From Actinomycetota bacterium (lineage in GTDB: Bacteria > Actinomycetota > Thermoleophilia > Gaiellales > Gaiellaceae), in contig VAWH01000001.1 of NCBI GenBank assembly GCA_005888315.1, positions 6,109 to 58,440 on the forward strand: a stretch of 52,332 nt of DNA. Reading direction: 5' to 3'. The notes beneath the pieces are model-generated. The model saw only the letters and a program-made list of their open reading frames with translations. It was not told the DNA's origin and searched no databases. A program made the translations under genes and the position numbers. This document shows positions 8,301-18,698 of this stretch, one piece after another. How positions within the stretch are numbered: the first letter of the stretch is position 1; the number at the start of each line of letters is the position of its first letter.

Positions 8301-8321
8301 CTACAGAAGCAGCTGCTTCAT
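8301..8321 (-). CDS. leuS leader peptide MKQLLL
   Basis: A six-codon reading frame ATG AAG CAG CTG CTT CTG TAG, with three consecutive leucine codons right before the stop. It sits 80 nt upstream of the leuS terminator hairpin. Ribosome stalling at the Leu codons when charged tRNA-Leu is scarce is the known logic of leucine attenuators in other bacteria. The ATG lies 7 nt after a -10-like TACAGT, so the peptide may be translated from a leaderless transcript. It is too short to be found by ordinary gene callers; there is no direct proof of translation. Confidence 0.7.
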   Translation of the reverse strand: MKQLLL

Positions 8322-8328
8322 TGCTCGG

Positions 8329-8357
8329 ACTGTAGCAACGCAGTAACGTCGCGTCAC
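8329..8357 (-). promoter_or_regulatory. Putative leuS promoter
   Basis: On the minus strand GTGACG (8357-8352), a 17-nt spacer and TACAGT (8334-8329) match -35 and -10 elements with four of six bases each. The leader-peptide ATG follows 7 nt after the -10. Confidence 0.5.
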
Positions 8358-8377
8358 GCAAAATCGAGGAGGTACCG

Positions 8378-8770
8378 ATGGCCGGCTACACGATCCAAAA
8401 CCTGAAGGACGTCGAGGACCAGGCGCCCAACTTCGGACTCTCCCCACAACTCGAGGCGCGGATGGCGCGCGTCCCGCTCGAGCTCGAGAACTTCGGCGTC
8501 AGCTACCAGCGCCTCGGGCCGAACTTTCGCGTCCCGTTCGGGCACAAACACAAGAATCAGGAAGAGGTCTATCTCGTCGTCAGCGGGAGCATGCGCGCCA
8601 AGGTCGAGGACGAGGTGGTCGAGCTGAAGCAGTGGGACGCGCTTCGCGTCCACAAGGAAACGATGCGCGGCTTCGAAGCGGGGCCGGAAGGCGTCGAGAT
8701 CATCGCGGTCGGCGCTCCCAACACTGGCCCGGGCGATGCCGAGGTGGAGCAAGACTGGTGGAGCGACTGA
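8378..8770 (+). CDS. Small cupin-domain protein
   Basis: A 130-residue single-domain protein. The first cupin motif is visible as GHKHKNQEEVYLVVSG (H56, H58, E62/E63), with the second motif region around ALRVHKETMRGFEAGPEG. Cupins of this size bind a metal and often act as isomerases, dioxygenases or sensors; nothing here defines the substrate. ATG at 8378 is preceded by a strong GAGGAGGT ribosome-binding site. A possible promoter (TTGCTC, 17 nt, TAACGT) overlaps the oppositely oriented leuS promoter. It is convergent with fbiC across a long inverted repeat. Confidence 0.85.
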   Translation: MAGYTIQNLKDVEDQAPNFGLSPQLEARMARVPLELENFGVSYQRLGPNFRVPFGHKHKNQEEVYLVVSGSMRAKVEDEVVELKQWDALRVHKETMRGFEAGPEGVEIIAVGAPNTGPGDAEVEQDWWSD

Positions 8771-8937
8771 GCTAGGAGGGTCTAGCGGAACGGCGCTCGT
8801 CGTCAGGGTGCCGAGGCAAGGACGCAGGGAGCGTCAATGGCAAAGCTATTGGCGCGACTGCGATACCAGGGCGGAGCCAGTGTGGGCGAGCAGCGCGGCC
8901 TGACGGCACAGACTCTGTTTCGCTAGACCCTCTTAGC
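8771..8937. repeat. 167-bp element bounded by 21-bp inverted repeats
   Basis: GCTAGGAGGGTCTAGCG... at 8771-8791 is repeated in inverted orientation at 8917-8937 with 19 of 21 positions matching. The arms fill the entire space between the cupin stop and the fbiC stop and include the fbiC stop codon. Smaller hairpins lie inside (GACGC-aggga-GCGTC near 8821; CAATGGC-aaa-GCTATTG near 8836). It could be a MITE-like relic or a large bidirectional terminator. I see no transposase and no clear target-site duplication. Confidence 0.7.
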
Positions 8938-11464
8938 CGGTCGTGCCGACGAGGCCGGGCCGGACGAGCCGGGACGGACGCCTCAGGTTGGCGTCGTTGA
9001 CGCTCGGGTTCAGCGGCTCGGCGAGCGGCGGCGCCCCGAAAGAGGTCTCTTGCCGCTCCTCGGGCGGCTCGCCGTAGAGCGTCGTCCGCTGACGCGGTGT
9101 GCGTCCGACGGCGCGGATCGTCGCCTCCATCGCCTCGGGCGGCAACTCCTGGCCGTGGCTTGCACCGGCGGCGCGCGAGATCGACTCGTTCATCAGTGTC
9201 CCGCCGAGGTCGTTCGCGCCGGCCCGAAGCGTCGCCTGAGCCCCGCCGAGACCGAGCTTGACCCAGGAGGCCTGGACGTTGGTGATCCACGGGTGCAGCG
9301 CGAGCCTGCCGACCGCGTGCATGAGCACGGCCTCGCGAAAGGTCGGCCCGCGGCGTGCGCGGCCCTGCAGGTAGATCGGCGCCTCCATATGCACGAACGG
9401 GAGCGGCACGAATTCGGTGAAGCCGCCCGAGCGGCGCTGCTGGTCGCGCAGCCGCAGCAGGTGGCGGGCCCAGTTCCGCGGCCCGTCGACGTGCCCGAAC
9501 ATGATCGTCGTCGTCGAGGGCAGCCCGAGCTCGTGCGCCGTGTCGTGGACCTCCAGCCACTGGTTGGTCGTCACCTTGTCAGCGCAGATCACGGCACGGA
9601 TCTCGTCGTCGAGGATCTCGGCGGCCGTGCCCGGCAACGATGCGAGGCCGGCCTCCTGCAGCCGCTGGAGGTAGTCCCGCAGCGACAGGCCGAGCGTCGC
9701 CGCCCCCTGCCAGACCTCGAGCGCGGAGAACGCGTGCACGTGCAGATCCGGCAGGGCTTGCTTGATCGCGCGGCAGAGGTCGACATAGAAGTCACCGGTG
9801 AAGGCCGGATGGATTCCGCCCTGCAGGCAGACCTCGGTGCCGCCCCGCTCCCAGGCCTCCTCGCAGCGGCGGACGATCTCGTCGAGCGGGACGAGGTACG
9901 GTGCGCCGCGCAGGTTCGCGGCGAGTTTGCCCTTCGAGAATGCGCAGAAGCCGCAGCGGAAGTAGCAGACGTTCGTGTAGTTGATGTTGCGGGTGACGAC
10001 GTAGGTGACCGCGTCGCCGCAGACCTCGCGCCGGAGCGCGTCGGCGGCCGCGACGACCGCGGCGAAGTCACCGCCGCGGGCCCGGAAGAGCTCGGCGACG
10101 TCGTCCTCGTCGAGCTCGACCTCCTCGCGCACCTTGGCCAGCGCCTCGGCGGTCGACGGCGAGACCGGCGCCAGGTTCGAGGTGGCCGTTCGTTGGGACA
10201 TTTTCGGCGCAGAGCCGTTTCCCAGGTGTACGGATTTGCTCGATACGCTCGCCGCGGGGAGGAGGCTGGGTGCGCCTTCAAAGAGCGCGGCGGCCCCGAC
10301 CGGCGGGCTTTCCGGACGCTCGCGCGCGCCCGCGGCCCAGTCGTCTTCACGGGCGAGGCCGTCTGCGTCGGCGAGCGCGAGCACGCCCGGCGCTACCGCA
10401 GGGTCGACCCACCGCTGGAGCGCGGCCACGTACTCGGGATAGACCGCCAGCCGCGGCGCCAGCTCGAGACCGCGCGAGCGGGTCGCCTCGCCGAGCCGCT
10501 CCAACTCGGGCCACGGAGCTTCCGGGTTGACGTGGTCGACAGTAACGGGAGAGACACCGCCCCAGTCGTCGATGCCCGCGTCGAGCAAGCGCGGGAATTC
10601 CGCGTAGCTCAGGTTCGGCGGCGCCTGGATGTGCCAGCGCGAGCCGAGCAGGAGCCGCGCGGCCGCGCATGTCCAGAGCAGCTCCTCGAGCGGCGGCTCG
10701 GGCGCGGCCGCCATTCGCGTTCCGGGCTTGGCGCGGAAGTTCTGGACGATTACTTCCTGGACGTGACCGAAGCGCTCAGACAGCTCGCGGATCGCGAGCA
10801 GAGCATCGAGCCGCTCGCGCCGCGTCTCGCCGATCCCGATCAGGATCCCGGTCGTGAACGGCACGCGGGCTTCGCCCGCCGCCTCGATCGTCGCCACCCG
10901 CGCCGCCGGCAGCTTGTCGGGCGAGGCCCAGTGCGGGCCGCCACGCTCTGCCAGCCGGCCAGCGGTCGTCTCGAGCATCAGCCCCTGAGAGGCCGAGACG
11001 CCGCGCAAGGCCAGGGCGTCCTCGACCGACAGGACGCCGGGATTCAGATGCGGCAGCAGACCGGTCTCGTCGAGCACGAGCCGGGCACAGCGAGCCAAAT
11101 ACTCGAGCGTGGTCGAGCAGCCGAGCGCGGCGAGCTCCTCGCGCGCGACCCGGTAGCGGAGTTCCGGCTTGTCGCCCAGGGTGAAGAGCGCCTCGCGGCA
11201 ACCGGCGGCGGCCCCGGCCCGCGCGACCGCGAGCACCTCGTCCTCGCTCATGTACGCGCGCTCGCCGCGCCGCGGCGGCTGCGCGAACGTGCAGTAGCCG
11301 CAGACGTCCCGGCAGAGCTTGGTGAGCGGGATGAAGACCTTCGGTGAGTAGGTGACGCGGTTGCCGTGTCCGAGCTCGCGCAGCCGGCGCGCCTGGTTCG
11401 CCAGCGCCTCCCAGGGCTCGTCGACGAGCCGGAAGGCCTCGACCGCGGCGAGTCCCTCACCCAC
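8933..11464 (-). CDS. fbiC: FO synthase, fused CofG/CofH (coenzyme F420 biosynthesis)
   Basis: An 843-residue protein with two radical SAM halves. The CofG half has CRDVCGYC at residues 51-58; the CofH half has CYFRCGFCAFSKGK at about residue 500. Both CX3CX2C motifs bind a 4Fe-4S cluster. Together they condense tyrosine and 5-amino-6-ribitylaminouracil into the deazaflavin FO, the chromophore of F420. Length fits actinobacterial FbiC. The start is GTG at 11464. It lies 34 bp downstream of the liv operon on the same strand and may be co-transcribed. Two PPOX-class candidates for F420 binding are encoded at 19.5-20.3 kb. Confidence 0.96.
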   Translation of the reverse strand: MGEGLAAVEAFRLVDEPWEALANQARRLRELGHGNRVTYSPKVFIPLTKLCRDVCGYCTFAQPPRRGERAYMSEDEVLAVARAGAAAGCREALFTLGDKPELRYRVAREELAALGCSTTLEYLARCARLVLDETGLLPHLNPGVLSVEDALALRGVSASQGLMLETTAGRLAERGGPHWASPDKLPAARVATIEAAGEARVPFTTGILIGIGETRRERLDALLAIRELSERFGHVQEVIVQNFRAKPGTRMAAAPEPPLEELLWTCAAARLLLGSRWHIQAPPNLSYAEFPRLLDAGIDDWGGVSPVTVDHVNPEAPWPELERLGEATRSRGLELAPRLAVYPEYVAALQRWVDPAVAPGVLALADADGLAREDDWAAGARERPESPPVGAAALFEGAPSLLPAASVSSKSVHLGNGSAPKMSQRTATSNLAPVSPSTAEALAKVREEVELDEDDVAELFRARGGDFAAVVAAADALRREVCGDAVTYVVTRNINYTNVCYFRCGFCAFSKGKLAANLRGAPYLVPLDEIVRRCEEAWERGGTEVCLQGGIHPAFTGDFYVDLCRAIKQALPDLHVHAFSALEVWQGAATLGLSLRDYLQRLQEAGLASLPGTAAEILDDEIRAVICADKVTTNQWLEVHDTAHELGLPSTTTIMFGHVDGPRNWARHLLRLRDQQRRSGGFTEFVPLPFVHMEAPIYLQGRARRGPTFREAVLMHAVGRLALHPWITNVQASWVKLGLGGAQATLRAGANDLGGTLMNESISRAAGASHGQELPPEAMEATIRAVGRTPRQRTTLYGEPPEERQETSFGAPPLAEPLNPSVNDANLRRPSRLVRPGLVGTTG

Positions 11465-11498
11465 GGCGTGAGCTTACGCGCGGGAGGGTTGCCTGGAG

Positions 11499-12722
11499 CT
11501 AGCCGACGCGGACGAGCGGCCCGAAATAGACCCAGTGCCCGTTGTGGTAGCGCTGCAGCCGCGCTTGGGCGATCGGGAAATGATCGGTCGACGTCGTGCG
11601 CACCACGATCCCCGGCAGCACGAAGGGGTTGTTCTGCTCGTTCAGGTGCGTGACCGCGCGCATGATGCCCGCTCGTGTTGGGCTCTTCCCCGCGTGCTTG
11701 AGCGCGTCGACGAGCGTGAAGGCCGAGGACATGCCGTAGATGTTGTAGTAGTCGGTCAGGCCCTCGCCGCCGTTGTACTTCTTCAGGATCGTGCGAAAGA
11801 GCTTGACGGCCTTGTCGTTCGTCCAGCGGGGGTTGATCGGATCCTTGAGAAAGGCGAGGGAGATCGACCCTTCCGTCTGCCGCTTGCTGCTGGCGAGGGA
11901 GGCGATCGTCATCGTGTTCGAAGCGCTCGCGACCACGTTCACGAACACGAGCGGGTGCCAGCCGAGCACGCGGGCGGACGAGTAGGACTGGATCGCGAAC
12001 TTCGGCGTCGCGAAGACCATCAACGTGTTCGCCCGCTTTGACTTCAACCGGGCGATCTGCGACTTGACGTCCGTGTCGGTGACGTCGTAGCCCTGCTTGG
12101 AGACGATCAGCTTCGCCTTCTTGCCGAGCCCGCGCTGTAGGCCGGCGACGAGCTCTTTGCCGTAGTCGTCGTTCTGGTAGAGGACGCCGATCCGCGCCCT
12201 CGGCTTCGCCTTCGCGATGTAGCGGCCGTAGAGCGTCGCCTCGCCCTTGTAGCTCGGCTGGTAGCCGATCGTCCAGGGGTACTTCTTGTAGTCGCTGCCC
12301 CACGTGCTGGCGCCGCTCGCGACCAGGAGTTGCGGAACCTTGAGCTGGTTCAGGTACGAGCGGACCGCGAGGTTCTGCTCGGTGCCGAGCGTGTTGTAGA
12401 TCGCGAACACCTTGTCGTTCTGGACGAGGTCGCGGACCTTCTGGATCGTCTGCGACGGGTCGTAGGCGTCGTCGACGTACTTGTACTTGATGCTGCGTCC
12501 GAAGACGCCGCCGTGGTCGTTGGCGTACTTGAAGTAGGCATCGGCGCCCTTCGCGACCGCCGCGTACGCGGAGGCGGGACCGCTGAGCGGCGTCGTGCCG
12601 CCGATCAGGATCTGCTTCGCCGTGACGCCGGGCGTGGCGGAGCCGCCAGCCGACGCGGCGGAGACGGCTACGAGCGCGCCGACCACGCCAAAGAGGACAC
12701 TCCTCTTCCCCATCGCCCTCAT
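11499..12722 (-). CDS. livK: Branched-chain amino acid-type ABC transporter, substrate-binding protein
   Basis: A 407-residue secreted protein with a signal peptide (KRSVLFGVVGALVAVSAASAG) and a type I periplasmic-binding fold of the LivK/Peripla_BP_6 family: IGGTTPLSGPASAYAAVAKGADAYF, then GVLYQNDDYGKELVAGL and NIYGMSSAFTLVDALKHAG. It captures the ligand outside the cell for the LivHMGF transporter encoded just upstream. Ligand could be a branched-chain amino acid, another amino acid, urea or an amide; sequence alone does not decide. ATG codons at 12722 and 12713 are both possible. It lies 9 bp after livM. Confidence 0.9.
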   Translation of the reverse strand: MRAMGKRSVLFGVVGALVAVSAASAGGSATPGVTAKQILIGGTTPLSGPASAYAAVAKGADAYFKYANDHGGVFGRSIKYKYVDDAYDPSQTIQKVRDLVQNDKVFAIYNTLGTEQNLAVRSYLNQLKVPQLLVASGASTWGSDYKKYPWTIGYQPSYKGEATLYGRYIAKAKPRARIGVLYQNDDYGKELVAGLQRGLGKKAKLIVSKQGYDVTDTDVKSQIARLKSKRANTLMVFATPKFAIQSYSSARVLGWHPLVFVNVVASASNTMTIASLASSKRQTEGSISLAFLKDPINPRWTNDKAVKLFRTILKKYNGGEGLTDYYNIYGMSSAFTLVDALKHAGKSPTRAGIMRAVTHLNEQNNPFVLPGIVVRTTSTDHFPIAQARLQRYHNGHWVYFGPLVRVG

Positions 12723-12731
12723 TCAACGAGT

Positions 12732-13733
12732 CTACAGCCGCGTTGTTAGCGGCTCTGTCAACTTGCGGAGCACCCCGCCGAGCCCACTCGGGAGCAGGAT
12801 CATCACCAGCACGATCGCCGCGCCGAAGAAGACCGAAGGCGCCCCGGGGGCGTTCGAGACGTTCCCCGCCCAGCTCGGCACGAACTGGATGAACAGCGCT
12901 CCAAGCGCCATTCCGGCCAGCGAGCCGAGCCCCCCGACGACGGCCCCGACCACGAGCAGCAGCGACTTGTCAAAGGCGAATGTGGTCGGGCTGACGAACC
13001 AGTTCGAGACGAGCACGAACAGCGAGCCGCCGACGCCCGCGTAGAAGCCGCTGATCCCGAAAGCGAGCATCTTGTAGAAGCCGGTGTTGATCCCCGAGGA
13101 GGCCGCCGCGACCTCGCTGTCGCGAACCGCTCGGAAGGCGCGCCCGACCCGGCCACGGACGAGCACCCAGGCGGCGGCCGCGAGCACGAGCCCGGTTCCC
13201 CACGTCAGGTAGTAGAGGAAGTCGTTCGTGGCGACCGTCCGGCCGAGCACGTGCACCGGCCCGAGTGCGCCCGTCGAACGCGTGAGTGCCTTGTCGAAAA
13301 GGTTGATCCCCTGGCTGCCGCCGGTCAGGCCGGAGAACCGCTTCAGGAGCGCCGGCATCGCGACCGCGAAGGCGAACGTCGCGAGCGCGAGGTAGAGGCC
13401 GGAAAGCCGCCGTGCGGGCAAGCCGAGCAGGAACCCGGCGCCCATCGCCACGAGCCCCGCCAGCGGGATCGTCCAGAGGTCGCGGAAGCCGTGGTTCGCG
13501 GTCAGGATCGCCGTCGTGTACGCGCCGACCGCCATCAGCGCGCCGTGGCCGAGCGAGATCTGGCCCGTGTAGCCGGTCAGTAGGTTGAGGCCGAGGATCG
13601 CGATGAAGAAGCAGCCGGCGCGTGCGAACTCGGCCGCCCGGGCGTCGCTGAGCCAGTGGGGCAGCACCAGCACGAGCGCCACCGCGGCAGCGGCGGCGAC
13701 GAGTCCGGCTGCGATCCGGACGACGCGGCTCAC
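12732..13733 (-). CDS. livM: Branched-chain amino acid-type ABC transporter permease LivM
   Basis: A 333-residue membrane protein with about nine or ten helices. The LivM signature is seen in LNLLTGYTGQISLGHGALMAVGAY and in the cytoplasmic coupling loop GRAFRAVRDSEVAAASSGIN. The GTG start at 13733 overlaps the livH stop by 4 bp (GTGA), indicating translational coupling. It pairs with LivH to form the transmembrane path. A longer in-frame extension upstream is rejected because it runs through livH. Confidence 0.92.
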   Translation of the reverse strand: MSRVVRIAAGLVAAAAAVALVLVLPHWLSDARAAEFARAGCFFIAILGLNLLTGYTGQISLGHGALMAVGAYTTAILTANHGFRDLWTIPLAGLVAMGAGFLLGLPARRLSGLYLALATFAFAVAMPALLKRFSGLTGGSQGINLFDKALTRSTGALGPVHVLGRTVATNDFLYYLTWGTGLVLAAAAWVLVRGRVGRAFRAVRDSEVAAASSGINTGFYKMLAFGISGFYAGVGGSLFVLVSNWFVSPTTFAFDKSLLLVVGAVVGGLGSLAGMALGALFIQFVPSWAGNVSNAPGAPSVFFGAAIVLVMILLPSGLGGVLRKLTEPLTTRL

Positions 13734-14632
13734 ACGCGCCTCACGAGGGCCTGACCGAACAGGCCGGCCGGCCTGACGAGCAGGACTCCAAGGATCACCG
13801 CCAGCGCCGCGGCTTGTCGCAGGTCGGTGCCGACCCACGAGACGTAGGTGCCGAGCAGGTTGAGGAAGACGCCCAGCGCGAGGCTCCCGACCACCGCTCC
13901 GAGGGCGCTGTCGATACCGCCGAGGACCGCTCCGGCGAAGGCGTAGAGCAGGATCGGCTGCATGAAGTTCTGGTCGAAGCTGCCGAGTGGCGGCGCCGCC
14001 ATCAGCCCTGCGACCGCGCCGAGCGCGGTGGCGAGGCCCCAGCCGAGCGCGATCATCCAGCTGACCCGGATCCCGGTCAGGCGGCTCGACTCCGGGTTCA
14101 GGGCAGCAGCGCGCATCGCCAGGCCGAGCTTGGTGAATCGGAAGAAGAACCAAAGCAGGAGTACCGCGAGCAAGGAGACACCGATAATCCCGAGGTCCGA
14201 GATCGAGAAAGCGACCCCGGCGATCCGGATCGGCCGCGTCGAGAAGGCGTTCGGCATCGACTTCACCTGCGGCGACCAGATCCAGAAGGCTGCCCCGTTG
14301 ACGACGAAGAAGACCCCGATCGTGACGATCGCGACCGTCAGGACCGATGCGCGCTCGACGGGACGGATGACGACGCGCTCGAGCGCGATCCCACCGCCGA
14401 ACGAAGCGGCAACGGTCAGCGCGAAGGCCGGCCAATACGAAAACCCATGCTGGGTGAGCGTCCAGGCGACGAAGGTCGAGAACATCGCCAGCTCTCCCTG
14501 TGCAAAGTTGACGACGCCGGTCGCCCGGTAGATGAGCACGAGCGCGACCGCCAGCGTCGCGTAGGTGCCGCCCGAGGAGAGACCGGCGACGACCTGCTGC
14601 GCGACTCCCGCCCAGTCGGCCGCGCCGACCAT
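13730..14632 (-). CDS. livH: Branched-chain amino acid-type ABC transporter permease LivH
   Basis: A 300-residue integral membrane protein. Family features include GLSSGGTYATLAVALVLIYRATGVVNFAQGELAMFSTF near the N-terminus and the EAA-like coupling segment TKLGLAMRAAALNPESSRLTGI. The ATG at 14632 shares its A with the livF stop (TGATG). It is part of the livG-livF-livH-livM-livK operon. Confidence 0.93.
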   Translation of the reverse strand: MVGAADWAGVAQQVVAGLSSGGTYATLAVALVLIYRATGVVNFAQGELAMFSTFVAWTLTQHGFSYWPAFALTVAASFGGGIALERVVIRPVERASVLTVAIVTIGVFFVVNGAAFWIWSPQVKSMPNAFSTRPIRIAGVAFSISDLGIIGVSLLAVLLLWFFFRFTKLGLAMRAAALNPESSRLTGIRVSWMIALGWGLATALGAVAGLMAAPPLGSFDQNFMQPILLYAFAGAVLGGIDSALGAVVGSLALGVFLNLLGTYVSWVGTDLRQAAALAVILGVLLVRPAGLFGQALVRRV

Positions 14633-15339
14633 CAGTAGCCCAGGTACGAGCGGCGCACCGACTCGTGCCGCTGCAGCTCGGCGCTCGCGCCCGCGACCGC
14701 GACGCGCCCGACCTCGAGGACGTAGGCACGGCTCGACGAGGCGAGCGCGAGGCGCGCGTTCTGCTCGACCACCAGCACGGAGAGCCCCTCCTGCTCGTTC
14801 AACTCGGCGACGACGCGGAAGAAGTCGGCGACCACGCGCGGCGCGAGCCCGAGCGAGGGCTCGTCCAGCAACAGCAGGCGAGGCCGCTGCATCAAGGCAC
14901 GGGCGAGCGCGAGCTGCTGCTGCTCGCCGCCGCTCAGCGTCCCCGCAGCCTGCCGGCGGCGCTCTGCGAGGATCGGGAAGCGCTCGAGCGCGCGGTCGTA
15001 ATCGGCCTTGACCCCGGCGCGGTCGCGGCGGACGTGCGCGCCGAGCCGCAGGTTCTCATCCACGGACAGCTGCGCGAAGGTCCCGCGGCCCTCCGGCACA
15101 TGCGCGATGCCGGCGCGGGCCACCGCCTCGGGCCGCCCGGGCAGCCGCTCCCCCGCGAAGACGACCTCTCCGCTTGTCTTCACCGTCGCGGAGATCGCGC
15201 GCAAGGTCGTCGTCTTGCCGGCCCCGTTGGCGCCGAGGACAGCGACGATCTCGCTCTCGCCGACCGAGAGATCGATTCCGCGTAGCGCCTGCAGCGGGCC
15301 GTAGCGAGCGGCAACCCCGCGTAGCTCAAGCAGGGGCAT
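14632..15339 (-). CDS. livF: Branched-chain amino acid-type ABC transporter ATPase LivF
   Basis: A 235-residue ABC ATPase. Walker A is GANGAGKTT (about 36-44), the signature LSGGEQQQLALARAL lies near residue 135, Walker B is LLLLDEPSLGL near 155, and the H-loop position is occupied by VVEQNA, as is usual for LivF. It ends in SYLGY, like other LivF proteins. It overlaps livG by 14 bp. Confidence 0.94.
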   Translation of the reverse strand: MPLLELRGVAARYGPLQALRGIDLSVGESEIVAVLGANGAGKTTTLRAISATVKTSGEVVFAGERLPGRPEAVARAGIAHVPEGRGTFAQLSVDENLRLGAHVRRDRAGVKADYDRALERFPILAERRRQAAGTLSGGEQQQLALARALMQRPRLLLLDEPSLGLAPRVVADFFRVVAELNEQEGLSVLVVEQNARLALASSSRAYVLEVGRVAVAGASAELQRHESVRRSYLGY

Positions 15340-16045
15340 GTTGCGGACGCTCGCTGCCCAGGTATGCCTCGATCACGGCCGGGTTCCGCTGCACCTCCGC
15401 CGGCGAGCCCTCGGCAAGCTTGCGGCCGAAATCGAGCACGTGCACCCGGTCGGCGACGCCCATGACGAGGTTCATGTGGTGCTCGACGAGCAGCACGGTC
15501 AGGTCGAAGGACGCCCGGATTCGGCGGATCAGCGCTCCGAGCTCCTCGACCTCCTCGTGGCTGAGGCCCGCTGCGGGCTCGTCGAGCAGGAGCAGGCGCG
15601 GGCTCGACGCGAGCGCCCGCGCAAGCTCGAGCCGCTTCATCGTCCCGAAGGCAAGCCCGGCAGCCCGCCGGTGCACAACGGCGTCGAGACCGAGCTCGCC
15701 CAGCAGCTCACGCGCCGAGCGGCCACCGCGTCCGTGGCTTCCCACCAGCACGTTCTCGAGCACGGTCATGCTCGGAAAGAGCTCGACGTTCTGGAACGTC
15801 CTGGCGATTCCCCTGCGCACGATCCGGTGCGGCGGTGTGCGCAGGAGGCTTTCGCCGTCGAAGGCGATCTCCCCCGAGTCGGGCCGGTAGAGCCTGGTGA
15901 TCAGGTTGAACAGCGTCGTCTTGCCGGCGCCGTTCGGGCCGATCAAGCCGGCGATCTGGCCGCTCTCGACGCCGAGCGAGACATCGTCCACGGCGACGAC
16001 GCCGCCGAACCGCCTCGTCACGTGCTCGACCGAGAGCAGGGGCAC
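15326..16045 (-). CDS. livG: Branched-chain amino acid-type ABC transporter ATPase LivG
   Basis: A 239-residue ABC ATPase. Walker A is GPNGAGKTT, Walker B is LLLLDEPAAGL, and VLLVEHHMNLVM carries the LivG-type H-loop histidine. The LivG-specific insertion GIARTFQNVELFPSMTVLENVLVG is present. The signature motif is degenerate (AFGTMKRLELARAL in place of LSGGQ...), a common state in LivG. The start is GTG at 16045, preceded by AAGGTAGG. It is the first gene of the operon; the 155-bp gap upstream should hold the promoter. Confidence 0.93.
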   Translation of the reverse strand: MPLLSVEHVTRRFGGVVAVDDVSLGVESGQIAGLIGPNGAGKTTLFNLITRLYRPDSGEIAFDGESLLRTPPHRIVRRGIARTFQNVELFPSMTVLENVLVGSHGRGGRSARELLGELGLDAVVHRRAAGLAFGTMKRLELARALASSPRLLLLDEPAAGLSHEEVEELGALIRRIRASFDLTVLLVEHHMNLVMGVADRVHVLDFGRKLAEGSPAEVQRNPAVIEAYLGSERPQHAPA

Positions 16046-16200
16046 CGCGGCCTACCTTAAGCCGGACGATGGTTTCAGCGCGCACCGGCATCTACTGCCC
16101 TGGGCGCGCCCCAACGCGTTGCCGGCCTGTCAGGAGACCGTCATCGTCGCGAGCGCCCCTTTGCGTCTTGCCGGTTACGCAGCCTCCCCCTCCACCTTCT

Positions 16201-18120
<1,920 letters not shown>

Positions 18121-18130
18121 CGCGGGGGAC

Positions 18131-18136
18131 GATAAT
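18131..18136 (+). promoter_or_regulatory. -10 element of a leaderless GNAT gene
   Basis: GATAAT lies exactly 7 nt before the ATG at 18144 and no Shine-Dalgarno sequence is present. This geometry predicts transcription starting at or next to the start codon. Confidence 0.55.
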
Positions 18137-18143
18137 CGCGCCG

Positions 18144-18698
18144 ATGCAGCTCGAGACGGAACGGCTCCTGCTCCGCCGGCCGCAAGCGCGGGATCTCGAT
18201 GCGTATGCCGAGCTCTTCGCCGATCCCGAGGTTGTCCGCTACACCGGCGGCGTCGCGAAGACGCGGGCCGAGAGCGAGCACGCCGTCCAGCGGATGATCG
18301 ATCACTGGGAGGACTACGGCATCGGCCTCTTCAGCGTCGTTCGCAAGGAAGACGACCGCGTGCTCGGCCGCGTCGGCTTCCTGCTCTGGGATACCGAGAG
18401 CTGGCAGCACGCGATGCTGCGGCCGCCAACTGGAGGGACCGAGACCGAGATCGGGTGGACGCTCGCCCGCGAGCATTGGGGTCGCGGCTACGCGACCGAG
18501 AGCGCAACGGCGGCGAGGGACTGGGCGCTGCAAGAGCTCGGCCTCCGCCGCCTGATCTCGCTGATCCAGCGCGGCAACGACGCGTCGGTCCGCGTTGCCG
18601 AGAAGCTCGGCGAGTCGCTCGAGCGCGAGGATCTGCGCGGCCCGTTCCGGAGGCCGACCGACCTCTACGCGCTGACGCTCGAGACGCCGGCGCGGTAG
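18144..18698 (+). CDS. GNAT-family N-acetyltransferase (RimJ/RimL type)
   Basis: A 184-residue protein beginning [32 protein letters not shown], the usual RimJ/RimL-like N-terminus. The acetyl-CoA binding region is [28 protein letters not shown] (about 105-135). Members acetylate protein N-termini, antibiotics or small amines; the substrate is not readable. The 3' end overlaps the convergent HMG-CoA lyase gene by 34 bp. Confidence 0.9.
   Translation: MQLETERLLLRRPQARDLDAYAELFADPEVVRYTGGVAKTRAESEHAVQRMIDHWEDYGIGLFSVVRKEDDRVLGRVGFLLWDTESWQHAMLRPPTGGTETEIGWTLAREHWGRGYATESATAARDWALQELGLRRLISLIQRGNDASVRVAEKLGESLEREDLRGPFRRPTDLYALTLETPAR

Noticed and set aside
8219-8377. T-box riboswitch in the leuS leader
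   Set aside because: AGGGAAGCAACGCGG resembles the T-box core AGGGTGGNACCGCGG, but the essential TGGN that pairs with the tRNA acceptor end is missing and the leader is too short for a stem I. The Leu-codon leader peptide explains the region better.
9050-11347. Long plus-strand frame antisense to fbiC
   Set aside because: A high-GC shadow frame; low-complexity Arg/Gly/Val composition and no recognisable domain, while the minus strand encodes intact FbiC.
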